A program made the position numbers and the translations under genes. Of a stretch of 64,000 bases of DNA, positions 35,453 through 44,663 are shown one piece after another. The notes below the pieces were generated by a model. The model made no database searches. It was given only the letters and a program-made list of their open reading frames with translations, and was not told where the DNA came from. The first letter of the stretch is position 1. Every line of letters starts with the position of its first letter. The stretch comes from Frankia sp. AgB32 (GTDB lineage Bacteria; Actinomycetota; Actinomycetes; Frankiales; Frankiaceae), in assembly GCF_023243045.1 (NCBI RefSeq), contig NZ_JALKFX010000004.1:1-64000 (forward strand). Direction: 5' to 3'.

Positions 35453-36577
35453 TCAGGCGAGAACCCGAGGCCGGGCCGGCGGCAGCGGGGCGAACCGGGT
35501 GAGACCGCGAGCGACCAGCCGATCGAAGAACTCCTCGTCAAGGGCGTCCGGCTCCGGGGACGAGCGCCGGAGGACGTCATAGGTGTGGTCGCTACGGAAC
35601 GAGGGCAGCGTGTACCCGGGTTCCAGGCCCAGCATCCGAAGGCCGATCGGACCCATGTGCATCAGCGGTGCGACCTCGGGGTCGTCCCGGCGCTGCTCGG
35701 CGAGCTCCCACCATTTCCCGGGCGACACCTCCGCCAGCTGATACCCCGCCCGGCGCAGCGCGTCGAAGGCGTGCATGAGCGAGACGGGCCGGGGCTTGAC
35801 CAGGTGATAGGCCAGGCCGCCCGGCTGACCGACGGAAAGGCGCGCGGTGTGCCGTGCGACGAGATCGACCGCCTCTCCGGGCACCGCCTCGGCCCGGTCC
35901 GGCGCACAGCCAATCGCGATCATCGCGCGCAGCACTGGCATGAGCAGGTCGGAGCTGGACGTGTCGCCGGTCAGCGAATGCCCGGTGACCAGTCCCGGGC
36001 GGTAGATCGTGCTGACGACACCACTGTCTCGGGCCCTGGTCACCACGCGTTCGGCGGCGACCTTGGAGCGCGGGTAACCGAGTTCCCCCGCGGTCTCCAT
36101 GGACGGCCGGGTGGCCTCGTCCACCGCGGCGAGCCCCGCCCCGACCGCTTCGAGGAAGACGGCCAGCGTGGAGACGTAGTGGAAGCCGACCGGGAGCCCC
36201 GAACGTTCGGCGACGGCCGTGGCCAGGCCGATCAGTTCCTTCGTGCCGCCGACATTGGCCGGCGCGAGCTGCGCGTAGGCCGCGGTGAGGTGGACCGATG
36301 CGGCGCAGTGGAAGATCTGGGTGACCTGGTCGGCCAGCTCGTTCCAGACCTGCGGCGTGAGGCCGAGCCGGGGCGACTCGAGGTTCGCCGGGATGGCTAC
36401 GAGCCGTGCCGGGTCGTCCGAGCCGACCTCGGCCATCCGGGTTCGCAGCCGCCGGTCGGCGGTCGCGGCATCCGTCGCCCGGACGAGGCAGTAGATGCGA
36501 TGGGGTTGTTCCAGCAGGGCGGCGGCGAGGTGGCCGCCGAGCGATCCGGTCGCACCGGACAGGATGATCGCGGTCAT
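35453..36577 (-). CDS. Free-standing thioester reductase (SDR-type)
   Basis: 374 residues resembling the reductase release domain of NRPS/PKS and carboxylic acid reductases. It has the NADPH motif SGATGSLGGHLAAALLEQ at residues 6-23. IFHCAASVHLTAAY and FHYVSTLAVFLEAVG follow, then the catalytic Tyr/Lys pair in GYPRSKVAAERV. The C-terminal substrate lobe contains YHLVKPRPVSLMHAFDAL. Such domains reduce a carrier-bound thioester to an aldehyde or, by four electrons, an alcohol. Its ATG overlaps the PKS stop (ATGA), so it is translationally coupled to the PKS and almost certainly releases its product. No thioesterase domain is on the PKS. Confidence 0.85.
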   Translation of the reverse strand: MTAIILSGATGSLGGHLAAALLEQPHRIYCLVRATDAATADRRLRTRMAEVGSDDPARLVAIPANLESPRLGLTPQVWNELADQVTQIFHCAASVHLTAAYAQLAPANVGGTKELIGLATAVAERSGLPVGFHYVSTLAVFLEAVGAGLAAVDEATRPSMETAGELGYPRSKVAAERVVTRARDSGVVSTIYRPGLVTGHSLTGDTSSSDLLMPVLRAMIAIGCAPDRAEAVPGEAVDLVARHTARLSVGQPGGLAYHLVKPRPVSLMHAFDALRRAGYQLAEVSPGKWWELAEQRRDDPEVAPLMHMGPIGLRMLGLEPGYTLPSFRSDHTYDVLRRSSPEPDALDEEFFDRLVARGLTRFAPLPPARPRVLA

Positions 36578-39500
36578 GCCAGCTCCGAGGTGCCGATAAG
36601 GACTGCCAGGTGCTGGGCCAGCGCCTGTGCCGAGTTGTTCTCGACCACCGCCTTGGGGGCGATGCGTATTCCGAGGTTGGTCTCGATCCGGGTCCGCAGC
36701 TCCAGGTTGCCGAGGGAGTCCAGGCCGTAGTCGTTGAAGGGCCGGCTGGGGTCGACGGCACCGCGGACGATCGCCGCCGCCTCGCCCGCCACGAACCGGC
36801 GCAGCCACCCGATCCGATCGCCGGTCGGCAACGCCTCGAACGCCAGCCTGAGCTCCGAGGACTGCGGGTGGTCGCTCCGGTTGTCCCGGAACGCCGCCGC
36901 GAACGGGCTGCGCCTGGCCAGCGAGGCCAGCCAGGGCGCCCGGGAGAGTGGGAGGTATCCGGTGTAGGGCCGGGTGTAACGCAGCAGGGTGTCGAAGGCG
37001 TGGACCCCCTCCTCAGGGCTGATCATGGTGGTGTCGCCGGCCTCGGCCAGGACGGCGCCCTTCCCGATCTCGTCCCAGGCGCCCCACGCGATCGTCGTCA
37101 CCGGCAACCCCTGCTCGTGCCGCCAGGCCGTGAAGCCGTCGAGCCAGCTGTTCGCGGCGGCGTAGGCGCCCTGCCCGGGCGAGCCGAGCAGCGCGGCGGC
37201 CGACGAGAAGCAGCAGAACCAGTCGAGTTCGTCCTTCTCGGTGGCCTGGTGGAGGTACCAGGCGCCGTAGGTCTTCGACGCCCAGTCCCGGTCGATCAGC
37301 TCGCGGGTGATGCTCGGAACCGTCGCGTCATCCACCACGGCCGCGCAGTGCAGGACGCCGCGCAGCGGCAGGCCGGTGGCCCTGGCCGCGGCCACCAGCC
37401 GGTGCGCGGTGTCCGGAGCCGAGATATCCCCTCGCTCGACGTGCACGTCAGCGCCCGCGTCGCGCATCGCCTGGATCTCCCGGGCCGCCCTCTCGCCGGG
37501 CGCGGACCGGGAGTTCAGCACGATCCGACCGCAGCCCGCCGCGGCCAGGTGACGGGCCAGGCGCAGACCGAGACCGCCCAGTCCGCCGGTGACGACGTAC
37601 GCGCCGTCGCCACGGAACACGGGCACCCGGTCCGGCGGACGCACCGCCGCCGTGCCCTCTTCCACCCCCGTGGTGAGCACGAGCTTGCCGAGGTGCTGGG
37701 CCGCGGCCATCTGGCGGACCGCGGTCGCCGCCTCGCCCAGCGGGAGCGACGTCGTCATCGGCGGTGCCAGCTCGCCGGCCGCGATCCGGTCGGCCACCTC
37801 GCGAAGGAGACGACTCAACCTGCCCCGGTCGGCCACGGCCATCAGTTCCAGGTCGATGCTGAAGAAAGCCAGATTGCGGCGGAAGGGTGCCAGGCCCAGC
37901 TTCCCGTCGCGGTAGATGTCGCGCTTGCCGATCTCGACGAAGCGGCCACCGAAGGACAGCAGGTCGAGGCTGGCGCGCTGCGCCGCGCCGGTGAGGGAGT
38001 TCAGGACGACGTCGACGCCGGCCCCGCCGGTGTCCTCGCGGATGCGGTCGGCGAACTCCAGGCTGCGGGAGTCGTAGACGTGCTCGATCCCCTGCGTGCG
38101 GAGCCATTCCCGGCGCGTCTCGCTGCCGGCCGTGGCGTAGATCTCCGCGCCGGCGTACCGGGCCACCGCGATCGCCGCCTGGCCCGTTCCGCCCGTCGCC
38201 GAGTGGATCAGCACCCGCTCGCCCGAACGCAGTCGGGACAGGTCCATGAGCCCGTACCAGACGGTGGCGTACACCGCCGGGATGGCGGCACCCTGCTCGA
38301 TGCTCAGCTCGGCCGGCACCCGCGCCGCCAACGCCGAGCCGATCGTCGCGTGGCTGGCCCAGGCCCCGTCGGTGGCAGCACCCGTCATCACCCGATCGCC
38401 GACCTGGAACTCCGTCACCGCGTCGCCGATCCGGACGACGGTGCCCGCGCAGTCGACGCCGAGTGCCGGCGTCACGCCCTCGAACGCGAAGTAGTTTCCG
38501 TGGGCGTAGAGGACGTCGTGAAAGTTGACGCTCGCCGCGCCGATCTTGATCTCGATCTCGTCGGCGCCGGGTGCGCGGCGCGGCACCACGGTCAGTTCCA
38601 GCGAGTCCAGGTCGCCTGGCTGGCGAATCTCCATCCGCGCGCCGTCGGCCGGACCCTCGACGGTGGCCGGGTGGCGTTCGCCGGCCGCGAGCGGGGCGTG
38701 CTGGAGCCGCGCCGCGTACCAGCGGCCCGCGCGCCAGGCGGTCTCGTCGTCCGCCGAGTCCGACGTGAGCTCCGCCGCGAGGTTCTTCGCCGCCAGGCCG
38801 TCCGCCTGGTCGGTACGGACGTCGATCTGGGTGGGCCGCAGGTCGGGGAACTCGGCGCCGATCACGCGGAGCAGGCCACGGACCCCCGCGTGCTCGAGGT
38901 TGACCAGGTCGCCGGGCAGAACGCGCTGCGCGCTCCGGGTGATCGCGTACAGCCGGGACGGGGTGCCGTCCGCGCCGGCGAGATCCTGCGCGACCGCGAC
39001 GATCGAGGCCACCAGGTCGCGGCCGCGGGCCACGGCCTGCGCGTCGGCCGGCCCGGCCGGCGGCGGGCAGAGCAGCACGACGCCGTGCCAGCGCGCGTCG
39101 GAGAGGGTGGCCTTCGTGCCGCGCATCGGCCACGGCCGGATCTCGCAGCGGCCGCCCTGTTCGCGCAGCGCCTCCGCGAGCTCGTCGGCGGCGGGCACGG
39201 ACTGGGGCGACGCCAGGATCAGCCAGGGCTCGGCGACGGGCCGCCCCGTCGGCTCCGGCGGCTCCTGCTGCTGCCAGCTGATGGTGAGCAGCCGCTCGTT
39301 GAGCAGCTGGCCGGCGTTCTCCTCGCCGTCGGCGTGGCTGCCCAGTACCAGGCCTTCGACGGTGAGCAGGACCGCGCCGTACTCGTCGGCCAGCTGGAGG
39401 TCGGCGACCACCCGGTTGCTGTCGCTGGAGCGGAGCTGGGTGAAGCAGTACTTCGCGCCGCTGGCCGGGGACCACAGCGCGACTCGCCGTACCTCCAGCG

Positions 39501-42500
39501 GGAGGAAGAGGCCGCCCGCACCGTCGCCCGCGACGGCGGGCAGCGCGGCGACGGCCTGGAAGCAGGCGTCGAGCAGGGCGGGATGGACGGAGAAACCGTC
39601 GGTGCCGCTGCGCAACGGCGACGGGAGCGTGATCTCGGCCAGGACGGTCTGACCGCCGTCCGCGGCCGTGCCCTGGTGGGCCACCACCGCCCCCTGGAAA
39701 GCCGGTCCGTACTGGATGCCGCGCTCGGTCAGGGTGTCCCGCAGGTCGTCGCCCGACAGCCGCTCGGTGTGCTCCTCGAGGAGCAGATCGATGTCCAGCG
39801 GTACGGGCTCGGTCCGGTCCGCCGGCGCGGCGTGCAGGGTGGCGGAGGCGAGCCGGGCCCGCTCGTCGTCCTCGGTGGTGGTCGCCTCCCAGCGGGCCTG
39901 CCCCGGGCCGTCCGCCGCCGCGGACGTGGTCAGGTCCGTGTTTCCGCTGAGCAGCAGCATCCGCTCGAACTTCAGGTCGTGGACCTCGGCACCGGGCCCG
40001 AACACCGCGGCGGCGGCGCTCAGCGCGGCCTCGCAGTGCGCCGCGCCCGGGTAGGCCGCGACGTCCCGCACCCGGTGGTCGGTCAGCCAGGGAAGTGCAG
40101 CGGTACCGACGTCCGACTGCCAGGCGTGGCGCTCCTCCTCGTCGAGACGGATGTGCACGCCCAGCAGGGGGTGGATCCTGACCGTGTGGACCGGTCGCGA
40201 CTGGCCGGGCCGGACCAGCAGGTGCTGCCGGGTCCAGGTCGGCAGCGGGGCGTCGACCAGTGCGCCGCCCGGATACAGGGCGGCGAAGTCGACGCCGCCG
40301 CCCGCGGCGTGCACCTCGATGAGGCTGTCCAGCAGGCCGTACGGGGTCTCCCGGGCGCGGCGCACGCTCGCGATGGCGGCGACGGCCAGGTCCATCGACC
40401 GGGCGCACTGGTCCACCGCCCGGGTCAGCAGCGGATGGGGGGAGAGTTCGAGAAACACCCGGTGGCCGTCGTCCAGCGCAGCCATCACCGCGTTGCTGAA
40501 GCGGACGGGCTGACGGAGGTTGCTGACCCAGTAGTCGGCGTCGAAGGACGGCTGGACCCGCGCGTCGTCCAGGGCGGTGCCGTACACCGGCACCGCACCG
40601 GGGGTCGGCGCCAGATCAGCCAGCCTGTCGGCGATCTCGCCCAGGATCGGGTCGACCTGCGGGGAGTGCGAGGCGACGTCGACGGCCACCTCACGGGCCA
40701 GCACGCCGCGGCGCTCCCACTCCACGATCAGGTCGCGGACCCGCTCGGTGGCTCCGCCGATCACCGTGGACTCCGGTGAGGCGATGACCGACACCACGAC
40801 GTCGTCGAGGCCTGCCAGTTCCCGCTCGACCGCTGCCGCGGGCAGCTCGATCGAGGCCATCGCACCCACGCCGGCCAGCCGCATGCACGCCCGCGAGCGG
40901 CGGCAGATCACCTTGACGCCGTCCGCCAGGGAGAGCGCTCCGGCGACGACAGCGGCCGCGACCTCGCCGAGCGAGTGCCCGATCACCGCGCTCGGCCGGA
41001 CGCCGGCGGCGCGCCAGGCCTCGGCGAGTCCCACCTGCATGGCGAACAGGGTCGGCTGCACCCGGTCTATACCCGTCACCGTCTCCGCCGAGGTCATCGC
41101 CGCGGTCACCGAGAATCCCGACTCCCGCTGGATGAGTGGCTCCAGCTCCGCGAGCACGGCGGCGAATGCCGGCTCCGTCGCGAGCAGCGAGGCGCCCATG
41201 CCCGCCCACTGGGAACCCTGGCCGGAGAACAGCCAGACCGGGCCGCGTGCGTCGTCGCCCGCCGCCGGCGTCGGGGGGCGCTCGGCGACCTGGTCACCGA
41301 GGCCGCGTAGACCCGCGATCAGCTCGGCCCGGTCCGCGGCGATCACAGCGGCGCGCACGGCGCGGTGATCGCGGCAACGGGCCAGGGTGTACCCGAGGTC
41401 GGACGGTTCGACCTCGTCATGGGTGCTGAGCCAGTCCGCGATGCGCGTCGCGGTCGGCGCGAGTTCCTCCACCGAGGTCGCCGACACCGGGAACAGCAGC
41501 CGGTCACCCGCGCGGTCCTGGGCCGGCCTGCCCACGGCTGGCGCCTCCTCGAGGATCGCATGCGAGTTCGTGCCGCTCATGCCGAAGGCGGAGACCGCGG
41601 CCCGCCGGGGCCGGTGCTCGTCCGGCCAGGGCTGCGTCCCGCCGGGCACGAACAGCCCGGTGTCCAGCGAGCTGATCTCCTTGTTCAGCTCGTTCAGGTG
41701 CAGCGTCCCCGGCACGACACCGTGCTGGAGCGCCAGGACCGCGGTGATGAGTCCCGCCGTGCCCGCGGCGGACTCGGTGTGGCCGATGTTCGACTTGACC
41801 GAGCTCACGGCACACCTGCTGGCGCGGCCGTACACCTCAGCCAGCGCTCGGAACTCGATGGGGTCGCCGACCGGGGTCCCGGTGCCGTGCGCCTGCACCA
41901 GCCCGATCGTCTCCGGCTCGGCACCCGCGTCGGCCAGGGCCGCCCGTTGCACCGAAACCTGGGCGGACTCCGACGGCATGGTGATCGTCTCGGTCCTGCC
42001 GTCCTGATTCGACGCGACCCCCTTGATCACCGCGAGGATGCGGTCACCGTCGGCCAGCGCGTCCGAGGCCCGTTTCAGCAGCACCATGCCGCAGCCCTCG
42101 GACCGGACGAAACCATCCGCCGCCTGGTCGAACGGGCGGCACCGGCCGGTGGGTGAGAGCATTCCCAGCCCGGACGAGGACACCGTCGCGTCCGGAACCA
42201 ACATGATCATGCAGCCGCCGGCCAGCGCCATGTCGCTCTCGCCGCTGCGGATGCTCTGGACCGCCAGGCTCACCGACATCAGCCCCGAGGAGCAGGCGGT
42301 GTCGATGCTGACAGCCGGGCCGGTGAGGCCCAGTGCGAAGGCGATTCGCCCCGATCCCATACTCGGGGCCGAGCCGGTGAACCCGTAGGGGTGGATCTTC
42401 TCCTGCTCCTGCGGGCCGTGGCAGGCGAGGGCGTAGTCGAAGTGCGCCATCCCGACGAACACCCCGGTGCGGGTACCGGCCAGCGCGGACGGCGGAATCC

Positions 42501-42825
42501 CGGCATGCTCGGCCGCCTCCCAGGCGGTCTCCAGCAGGACTCGGTGCTGCGGGTCGACCGACAGGGCCTCACGCTCGCCGAGTTTGAAGAACTTCGCGTC
42601 GAAGCCCGCGACATCGGTGAGGAAGCCACCCCACCGGGATACCGTCCGGCCGGGCACGCCTTTCTCCGCGTCGTAGTACTCCGCCGCGTTCCAGCGATCC
42701 GCCGGGATGTCTGTGATCGCGTCACCGCCGCGCTCGATCAGATCCCACAACGCCTCCGGGGAATCGATTCCACCCGGAAACCGGCACCCAATTCCAATAA
42801 CTGCGATGTCCTTGGTATCCGACAC
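36574..42825 (-). CDS. Mas-like fully reducing type I PKS (KS-AT-DH-ER-KR-ACP)
   Basis: 2083 residues. KS: Cys178 in DTACSSG, His313 in HGTGT and His349 in SNIGH. AT: FSGQGSQW, nucleophile Ser618 in GHSLGE, and VASHSPQVDPI, a specificity loop like that of mycobacterial Mas/Pks2-type AT domains, which favour methylmalonyl-CoA. DH (about 890-1170): WLTDHRV and LLDACFQAV, though the usual Gly four residues after the His is Asp. ER (about 1390-1720): HSATGGTGQAA. KR (about 1730-1930): GGLGGLGL and YAAANSWLD. ACP (about 2000-2070): GLDSLGN. The single complete module matches iterative mycocerosic acid synthases, predicting a saturated, probably methyl-branched chain. The GTG has AGGAGT five bases upstream. 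The thioester reductase follows with overlapping codons. Confidence 0.92.
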   Translation of the reverse strand: MSDTKDIAVIGIGCRFPGGIDSPEALWDLIERGGDAITDIPADRWNAAEYYDAEKGVPGRTVSRWGGFLTDVAGFDAKFFKLGEREALSVDPQHRVLLETAWEAAEHAGIPPSALAGTRTGVFVGMAHFDYALACHGPQEQEKIHPYGFTGSAPSMGSGRIAFALGLTGPAVSIDTACSSGLMSVSLAVQSIRSGESDMALAGGCMIMLVPDATVSSSGLGMLSPTGRCRPFDQAADGFVRSEGCGMVLLKRASDALADGDRILAVIKGVASNQDGRTETITMPSESAQVSVQRAALADAGAEPETIGLVQAHGTGTPVGDPIEFRALAEVYGRASRCAVSSVKSNIGHTESAAGTAGLITAVLALQHGVVPGTLHLNELNKEISSLDTGLFVPGGTQPWPDEHRPRRAAVSAFGMSGTNSHAILEEAPAVGRPAQDRAGDRLLFPVSATSVEELAPTATRIADWLSTHDEVEPSDLGYTLARCRDHRAVRAAVIAADRAELIAGLRGLGDQVAERPPTPAAGDDARGPVWLFSGQGSQWAGMGASLLATEPAFAAVLAELEPLIQRESGFSVTAAMTSAETVTGIDRVQPTLFAMQVGLAEAWRAAGVRPSAVIGHSLGEVAAAVVAGALSLADGVKVICRRSRACMRLAGVGAMASIELPAAAVERELAGLDDVVVSVIASPESTVIGGATERVRDLIVEWERRGVLAREVAVDVASHSPQVDPILGEIADRLADLAPTPGAVPVYGTALDDARVQPSFDADYWVSNLRQPVRFSNAVMAALDDGHRVFLELSPHPLLTRAVDQCARSMDLAVAAIASVRRARETPYGLLDSLIEVHAAGGGVDFAALYPGGALVDAPLPTWTRQHLLVRPGQSRPVHTVRIHPLLGVHIRLDEEERHAWQSDVGTAALPWLTDHRVRDVAAYPGAAHCEAALSAAAAVFGPGAEVHDLKFERMLLLSGNTDLTTSAAADGPGQARWEATTTEDDERARLASATLHAAPADRTEPVPLDIDLLLEEHTERLSGDDLRDTLTERGIQYGPAFQGAVVAHQGTAADGGQTVLAEITLPSPLRSGTDGFSVHPALLDACFQAVAALPAVAGDGAGGLFLPLEVRRVALWSPASGAKYCFTQLRSSDSNRVVADLQLADEYGAVLLTVEGLVLGSHADGEENAGQLLNERLLTISWQQQEPPEPTGRPVAEPWLILASPQSVPAADELAEALREQGGRCEIRPWPMRGTKATLSDARWHGVVLLCPPPAGPADAQAVARGRDLVASIVAVAQDLAGADGTPSRLYAITRSAQRVLPGDLVNLEHAGVRGLLRVIGAEFPDLRPTQIDVRTDQADGLAAKNLAAELTSDSADDETAWRAGRWYAARLQHAPLAAGERHPATVEGPADGARMEIRQPGDLDSLELTVVPRRAPGADEIEIKIGAASVNFHDVLYAHGNYFAFEGVTPALGVDCAGTVVRIGDAVTEFQVGDRVMTGAATDGAWASHATIGSALAARVPAELSIEQGAAIPAVYATVWYGLMDLSRLRSGERVLIHSATGGTGQAAIAVARYAGAEIYATAGSETRREWLRTQGIEHVYDSRSLEFADRIREDTGGAGVDVVLNSLTGAAQRASLDLLSFGGRFVEIGKRDIYRDGKLGLAPFRRNLAFFSIDLELMAVADRGRLSRLLREVADRIAAGELAPPMTTSLPLGEAATAVRQMAAAQHLGKLVLTTGVEEGTAAVRPPDRVPVFRGDGAYVVTGGLGGLGLRLARHLAAAGCGRIVLNSRSAPGERAAREIQAMRDAGADVHVERGDISAPDTAHRLVAAARATGLPLRGVLHCAAVVDDATVPSITRELIDRDWASKTYGAWYLHQATEKDELDWFCCFSSAAALLGSPGQGAYAAANSWLDGFTAWRHEQGLPVTTIAWGAWDEIGKGAVLAEAGDTTMISPEEGVHAFDTLLRYTRPYTGYLPLSRAPWLASLARRSPFAAAFRDNRSDHPQSSELRLAFEALPTGDRIGWLRRFVAGEAAAIVRGAVDPSRPFNDYGLDSLGNLELRTRIETNLGIRIAPKAVVENNSAQALAQHLAVLIGTSELA

Positions 42826-42910
42826 GACGACTCCTTTTTACACAATGGACCACGGCGAGCGGTCCAGCAGGAGGTGCGACCCATCTCGACGACTCTCTGA
42901 AATGCGCAAC

Positions 42911-43540
42911 CTATCCGTGGCGACACGGCAGCAATGTCACCGGTGATCTCCGTGCGCGAAGGTCGAGCGCCACGGCAAGTGAGACATCCACCTCGGATCG
43001 GACCCGGACCGGTACCCGTGCGCCCCGATAGGACGCCTCCAACGCGTCACCGGAACGGCTGAGCCCAACCCGCCAGAACAGCAGGTCCGCGCTGGTGTCC
43101 GGGCCGTACAGCACCTTGAAGGCGGCTTCCTTGGCGGCGAACAGCTCCCGCGGCGTGAAACCCGCTCCCGGCGCGAGCAGCGCGCGCCGCTCCGACTCAC
43201 GAAGGACGAAGTGAGCCACCCGCGGACTGATGACCGCGTTCTCGATATCCACACCGACCCCCGCCGCACCGGGGACCACCACCGCGACGGCCAGCCGGTC
43301 GGTGTGCGAGATCGACCCGGCGAAGCCCCGCGGAAAGCGCGGTCGGCCGTCGGCGTGGCGTGCCACGACCGACTCGGCGGCGCCGGCCGCGACCAGCGCC
43401 GCCGACGCCGCCCGGCGGCCCGCCGCGGACTCCTGGACCGAACCGTACGGTGGCCGTACTGGAGACCATTCGATCCGGACGTCCGCCGCGACGTCGGCGG
43501 GAAACAGCAGGTCGGCGGGAAACAGCAGGTCCATGGCCAC
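42911..43540 (-). CDS. 4'-phosphopantetheinyl transferase (Sfp/EntD type)
   Basis: 209 residues. It converts apo carrier proteins to holo form by attaching phosphopantetheine from CoA. Motifs are SISHTD near 75-80, GVGVDIE (Mg2+ site) and FAAKEAAFKVLYG, the hallmark W/F-x-x-K-E-A segment. The N terminus repeats LLFPAD twice because of an 18-base tandem duplication. The start is GTG 43540, or ATG 43534 two codons inside. It lies in line with the carrier protein and hydrolase genes and should activate the cluster's several carrier domains. Confidence 0.9.
   Translation of the reverse strand: MAMDLLFPADLLFPADVAADVRIEWSPVRPPYGSVQESAAGRRAASAALVAAGAAESVVARHADGRPRFPRGFAGSISHTDRLAVAVVVPGAAGVGVDIENAVISPRVAHFVLRESERRALLAPGAGFTPRELFAAKEAAFKVLYGPDTSADLLFWRVGLSRSGDALEASYRGARVPVRVRSEVDVSLAVALDLRARRSPVTLLPCRHG
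43493..43528. repeat. Two tandem 18-base units in the PPTase gene
   Basis: GTCGGCGGGAAACAGCAG occurs twice back to back (43493-43510 and 43511-43528), in frame, encoding LLFPAD twice at the PPTase N terminus. It is a recent slippage duplication with no frame change. Confidence 0.9.
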
Positions 43541-43549
43541 CGCGCACCC

Positions 43550-43804
43550 TCAGACCCGGACTGCCAGCACGTGGCCCGCGAGCGAGTCGACCGAGCGTAG
43601 GACCTCCGGCCGAACGTCGTCGTCCCACTGGAAGCCGAAGGCGTCCTCCATCGCCACCAGCAGGCTGACCAGCGCGTTGGACGACACTCCCGACTGGCGC
43701 AGGGACGCCGAGTCGGGGACGGCACTGAGGAACTCGGCGTCGGTGAACAGGTCGAACAGCAGTTCCCGGATCCGCAGCCGCACTTCCGCCGCCTGGTCAG
43801 GCAC
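43550..43804 (-). CDS. Discrete acyl carrier protein
   Basis: 84 residues, four-helix carrier protein pattern: an N-terminal RLRIRELLFDLF helix, the modification loop SLRQSGVSSNALVSLLVAME with the likely phosphopantetheine Ser in GVSS, and a C-terminal LRSVDSLAGHVLAV helix. The usual Leu/Met after the Ser is Asn, so the site assignment is slightly uncertain. It starts with GTG at 43804, preceded by GAGGAAG, and overlaps the hydrolase gene by eight bases. It probably holds an intermediate that the neighbouring hydrolase or KAS-like enzyme handles. Confidence 0.75.
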   Translation of the reverse strand: MPDQAAEVRLRIRELLFDLFTDAEFLSAVPDSASLRQSGVSSNALVSLLVAMEDAFGFQWDDDVRPEVLRSVDSLAGHVLAVRV

Positions 43805-44663
43805 GTGATTCCACTTCCTCGATGAACTTGTGCACGAGGGCCTGGAAGTGCTCGGCGTCGTCCACATACGGCACGTGGCCAGCCTTCGGCATGATCTCGT
43901 GCCGGCCGTCGGGGAACTGCTCGGCCAGCTCTTTCGCGCCCGTGGGGCCGAGGAGGAAGTCGTCGTCGCCGACGACGACCAGGGCCGGCGCCTGGATGCC
44001 GGCCAGCATCGCCGGCCGGTGCTCGTCCTTCATCGCGCGGGTGAGGCCGTTGACCAGGTCCTCGACAGTCGACAGGGCGGAGAACGCCTCCCGGAAGGCC
44101 AGGAAACCCGGAGCCCCGAGGAATTCGTTCATCTCGGCGCTGAAGACCTCCGGGTACATGTGCTCGTAGAGTCCCGGGACACCGTGCGTCTCCAGCGTAC
44201 GGAGCCACGCCCGCTGTACCTGCCGCTGGCGCCGCATCCCGCGGGGACCGAAGACGGGCCCGGTCAGCACGATGCCCCTGATGCGGTCCGGATGCCTGAT
44301 CGCTATGTCCCGGGCGAGCACGGTGGAGGTCGACACCCCGATGAGATACGTCGACTCGATCCCCAGCGCGTCGAGCAGTCCGATCAGATCGACGATGTGA
44401 TCGTCCCAGGTCGGTTCCTCACCGATATGCGAGGAGGCCCCGTGGTTGCACATGTCATAGCTGATGAGACGGTGTTCCTTCGCGAGCTCCTCACTGAAGA
44501 CCCGCCATGACGGGCTGGTCAGGAAGAAAGGGTTGACCATGGTGATCGGCGTGCCCTCACCGCGGGACTCGTAGTAGAGCTCGACCCCCTCACGCGTGCG
44601 GATCCGGGGCGTGTCCTCGCGGTAGGTGAGGTCCATACGGGACAGGTTCTCGTAGCCTGGCAT
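43797..44663 (-). CDS. Alpha/beta-hydrolase fold protein
   Basis: 288 residues of the classical alpha/beta-hydrolase fold. The early TREGVELYYESRGEGTPITM strand pair and LISYDMCNHGASSH segment are typical. The nucleophile elbow is GVSTSTV, with Ser in a less common G-x-S-x-S context. The acid is in VVGDDDFLLGP and the His in AGHVPYVDD. The family includes thioesterases, C-C hydrolases and chain-releasing or off-loading enzymes. Being packed between a carrier protein and the nitronate monooxygenase suggests it cleaves or transfers a carrier-bound intermediate. The start at 44663 has GAAGGGAAAG before it and overlaps the upstream gene by 74 bases. Confidence 0.78.
   Translation of the reverse strand: MPGYENLSRMDLTYREDTPRIRTREGVELYYESRGEGTPITMVNPFFLTSPSWRVFSEELAKEHRLISYDMCNHGASSHIGEEPTWDDHIVDLIGLLDALGIESTYLIGVSTSTVLARDIAIRHPDRIRGIVLTGPVFGPRGMRRQRQVQRAWLRTLETHGVPGLYEHMYPEVFSAEMNEFLGAPGFLAFREAFSALSTVEDLVNGLTRAMKDEHRPAMLAGIQAPALVVVGDDDFLLGPTGAKELAEQFPDGRHEIMPKAGHVPYVDDAEHFQALVHKFIEEVESRA

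Noticed and set aside
35198-36730. 510-codon plus-strand frame opposite the thioester reductase
   Set aside because: Antisense to a reductase with intact NADPH and Tyr/Lys motifs; no domain of its own.
36610-40779. Very long plus-strand open frame opposite the PKS
   Set aside because: It mirrors the PKS codon pattern, is rich in Arg/Gly/Val/His with no domain, and lies wholly antisense to a PKS with intact active-site motifs.
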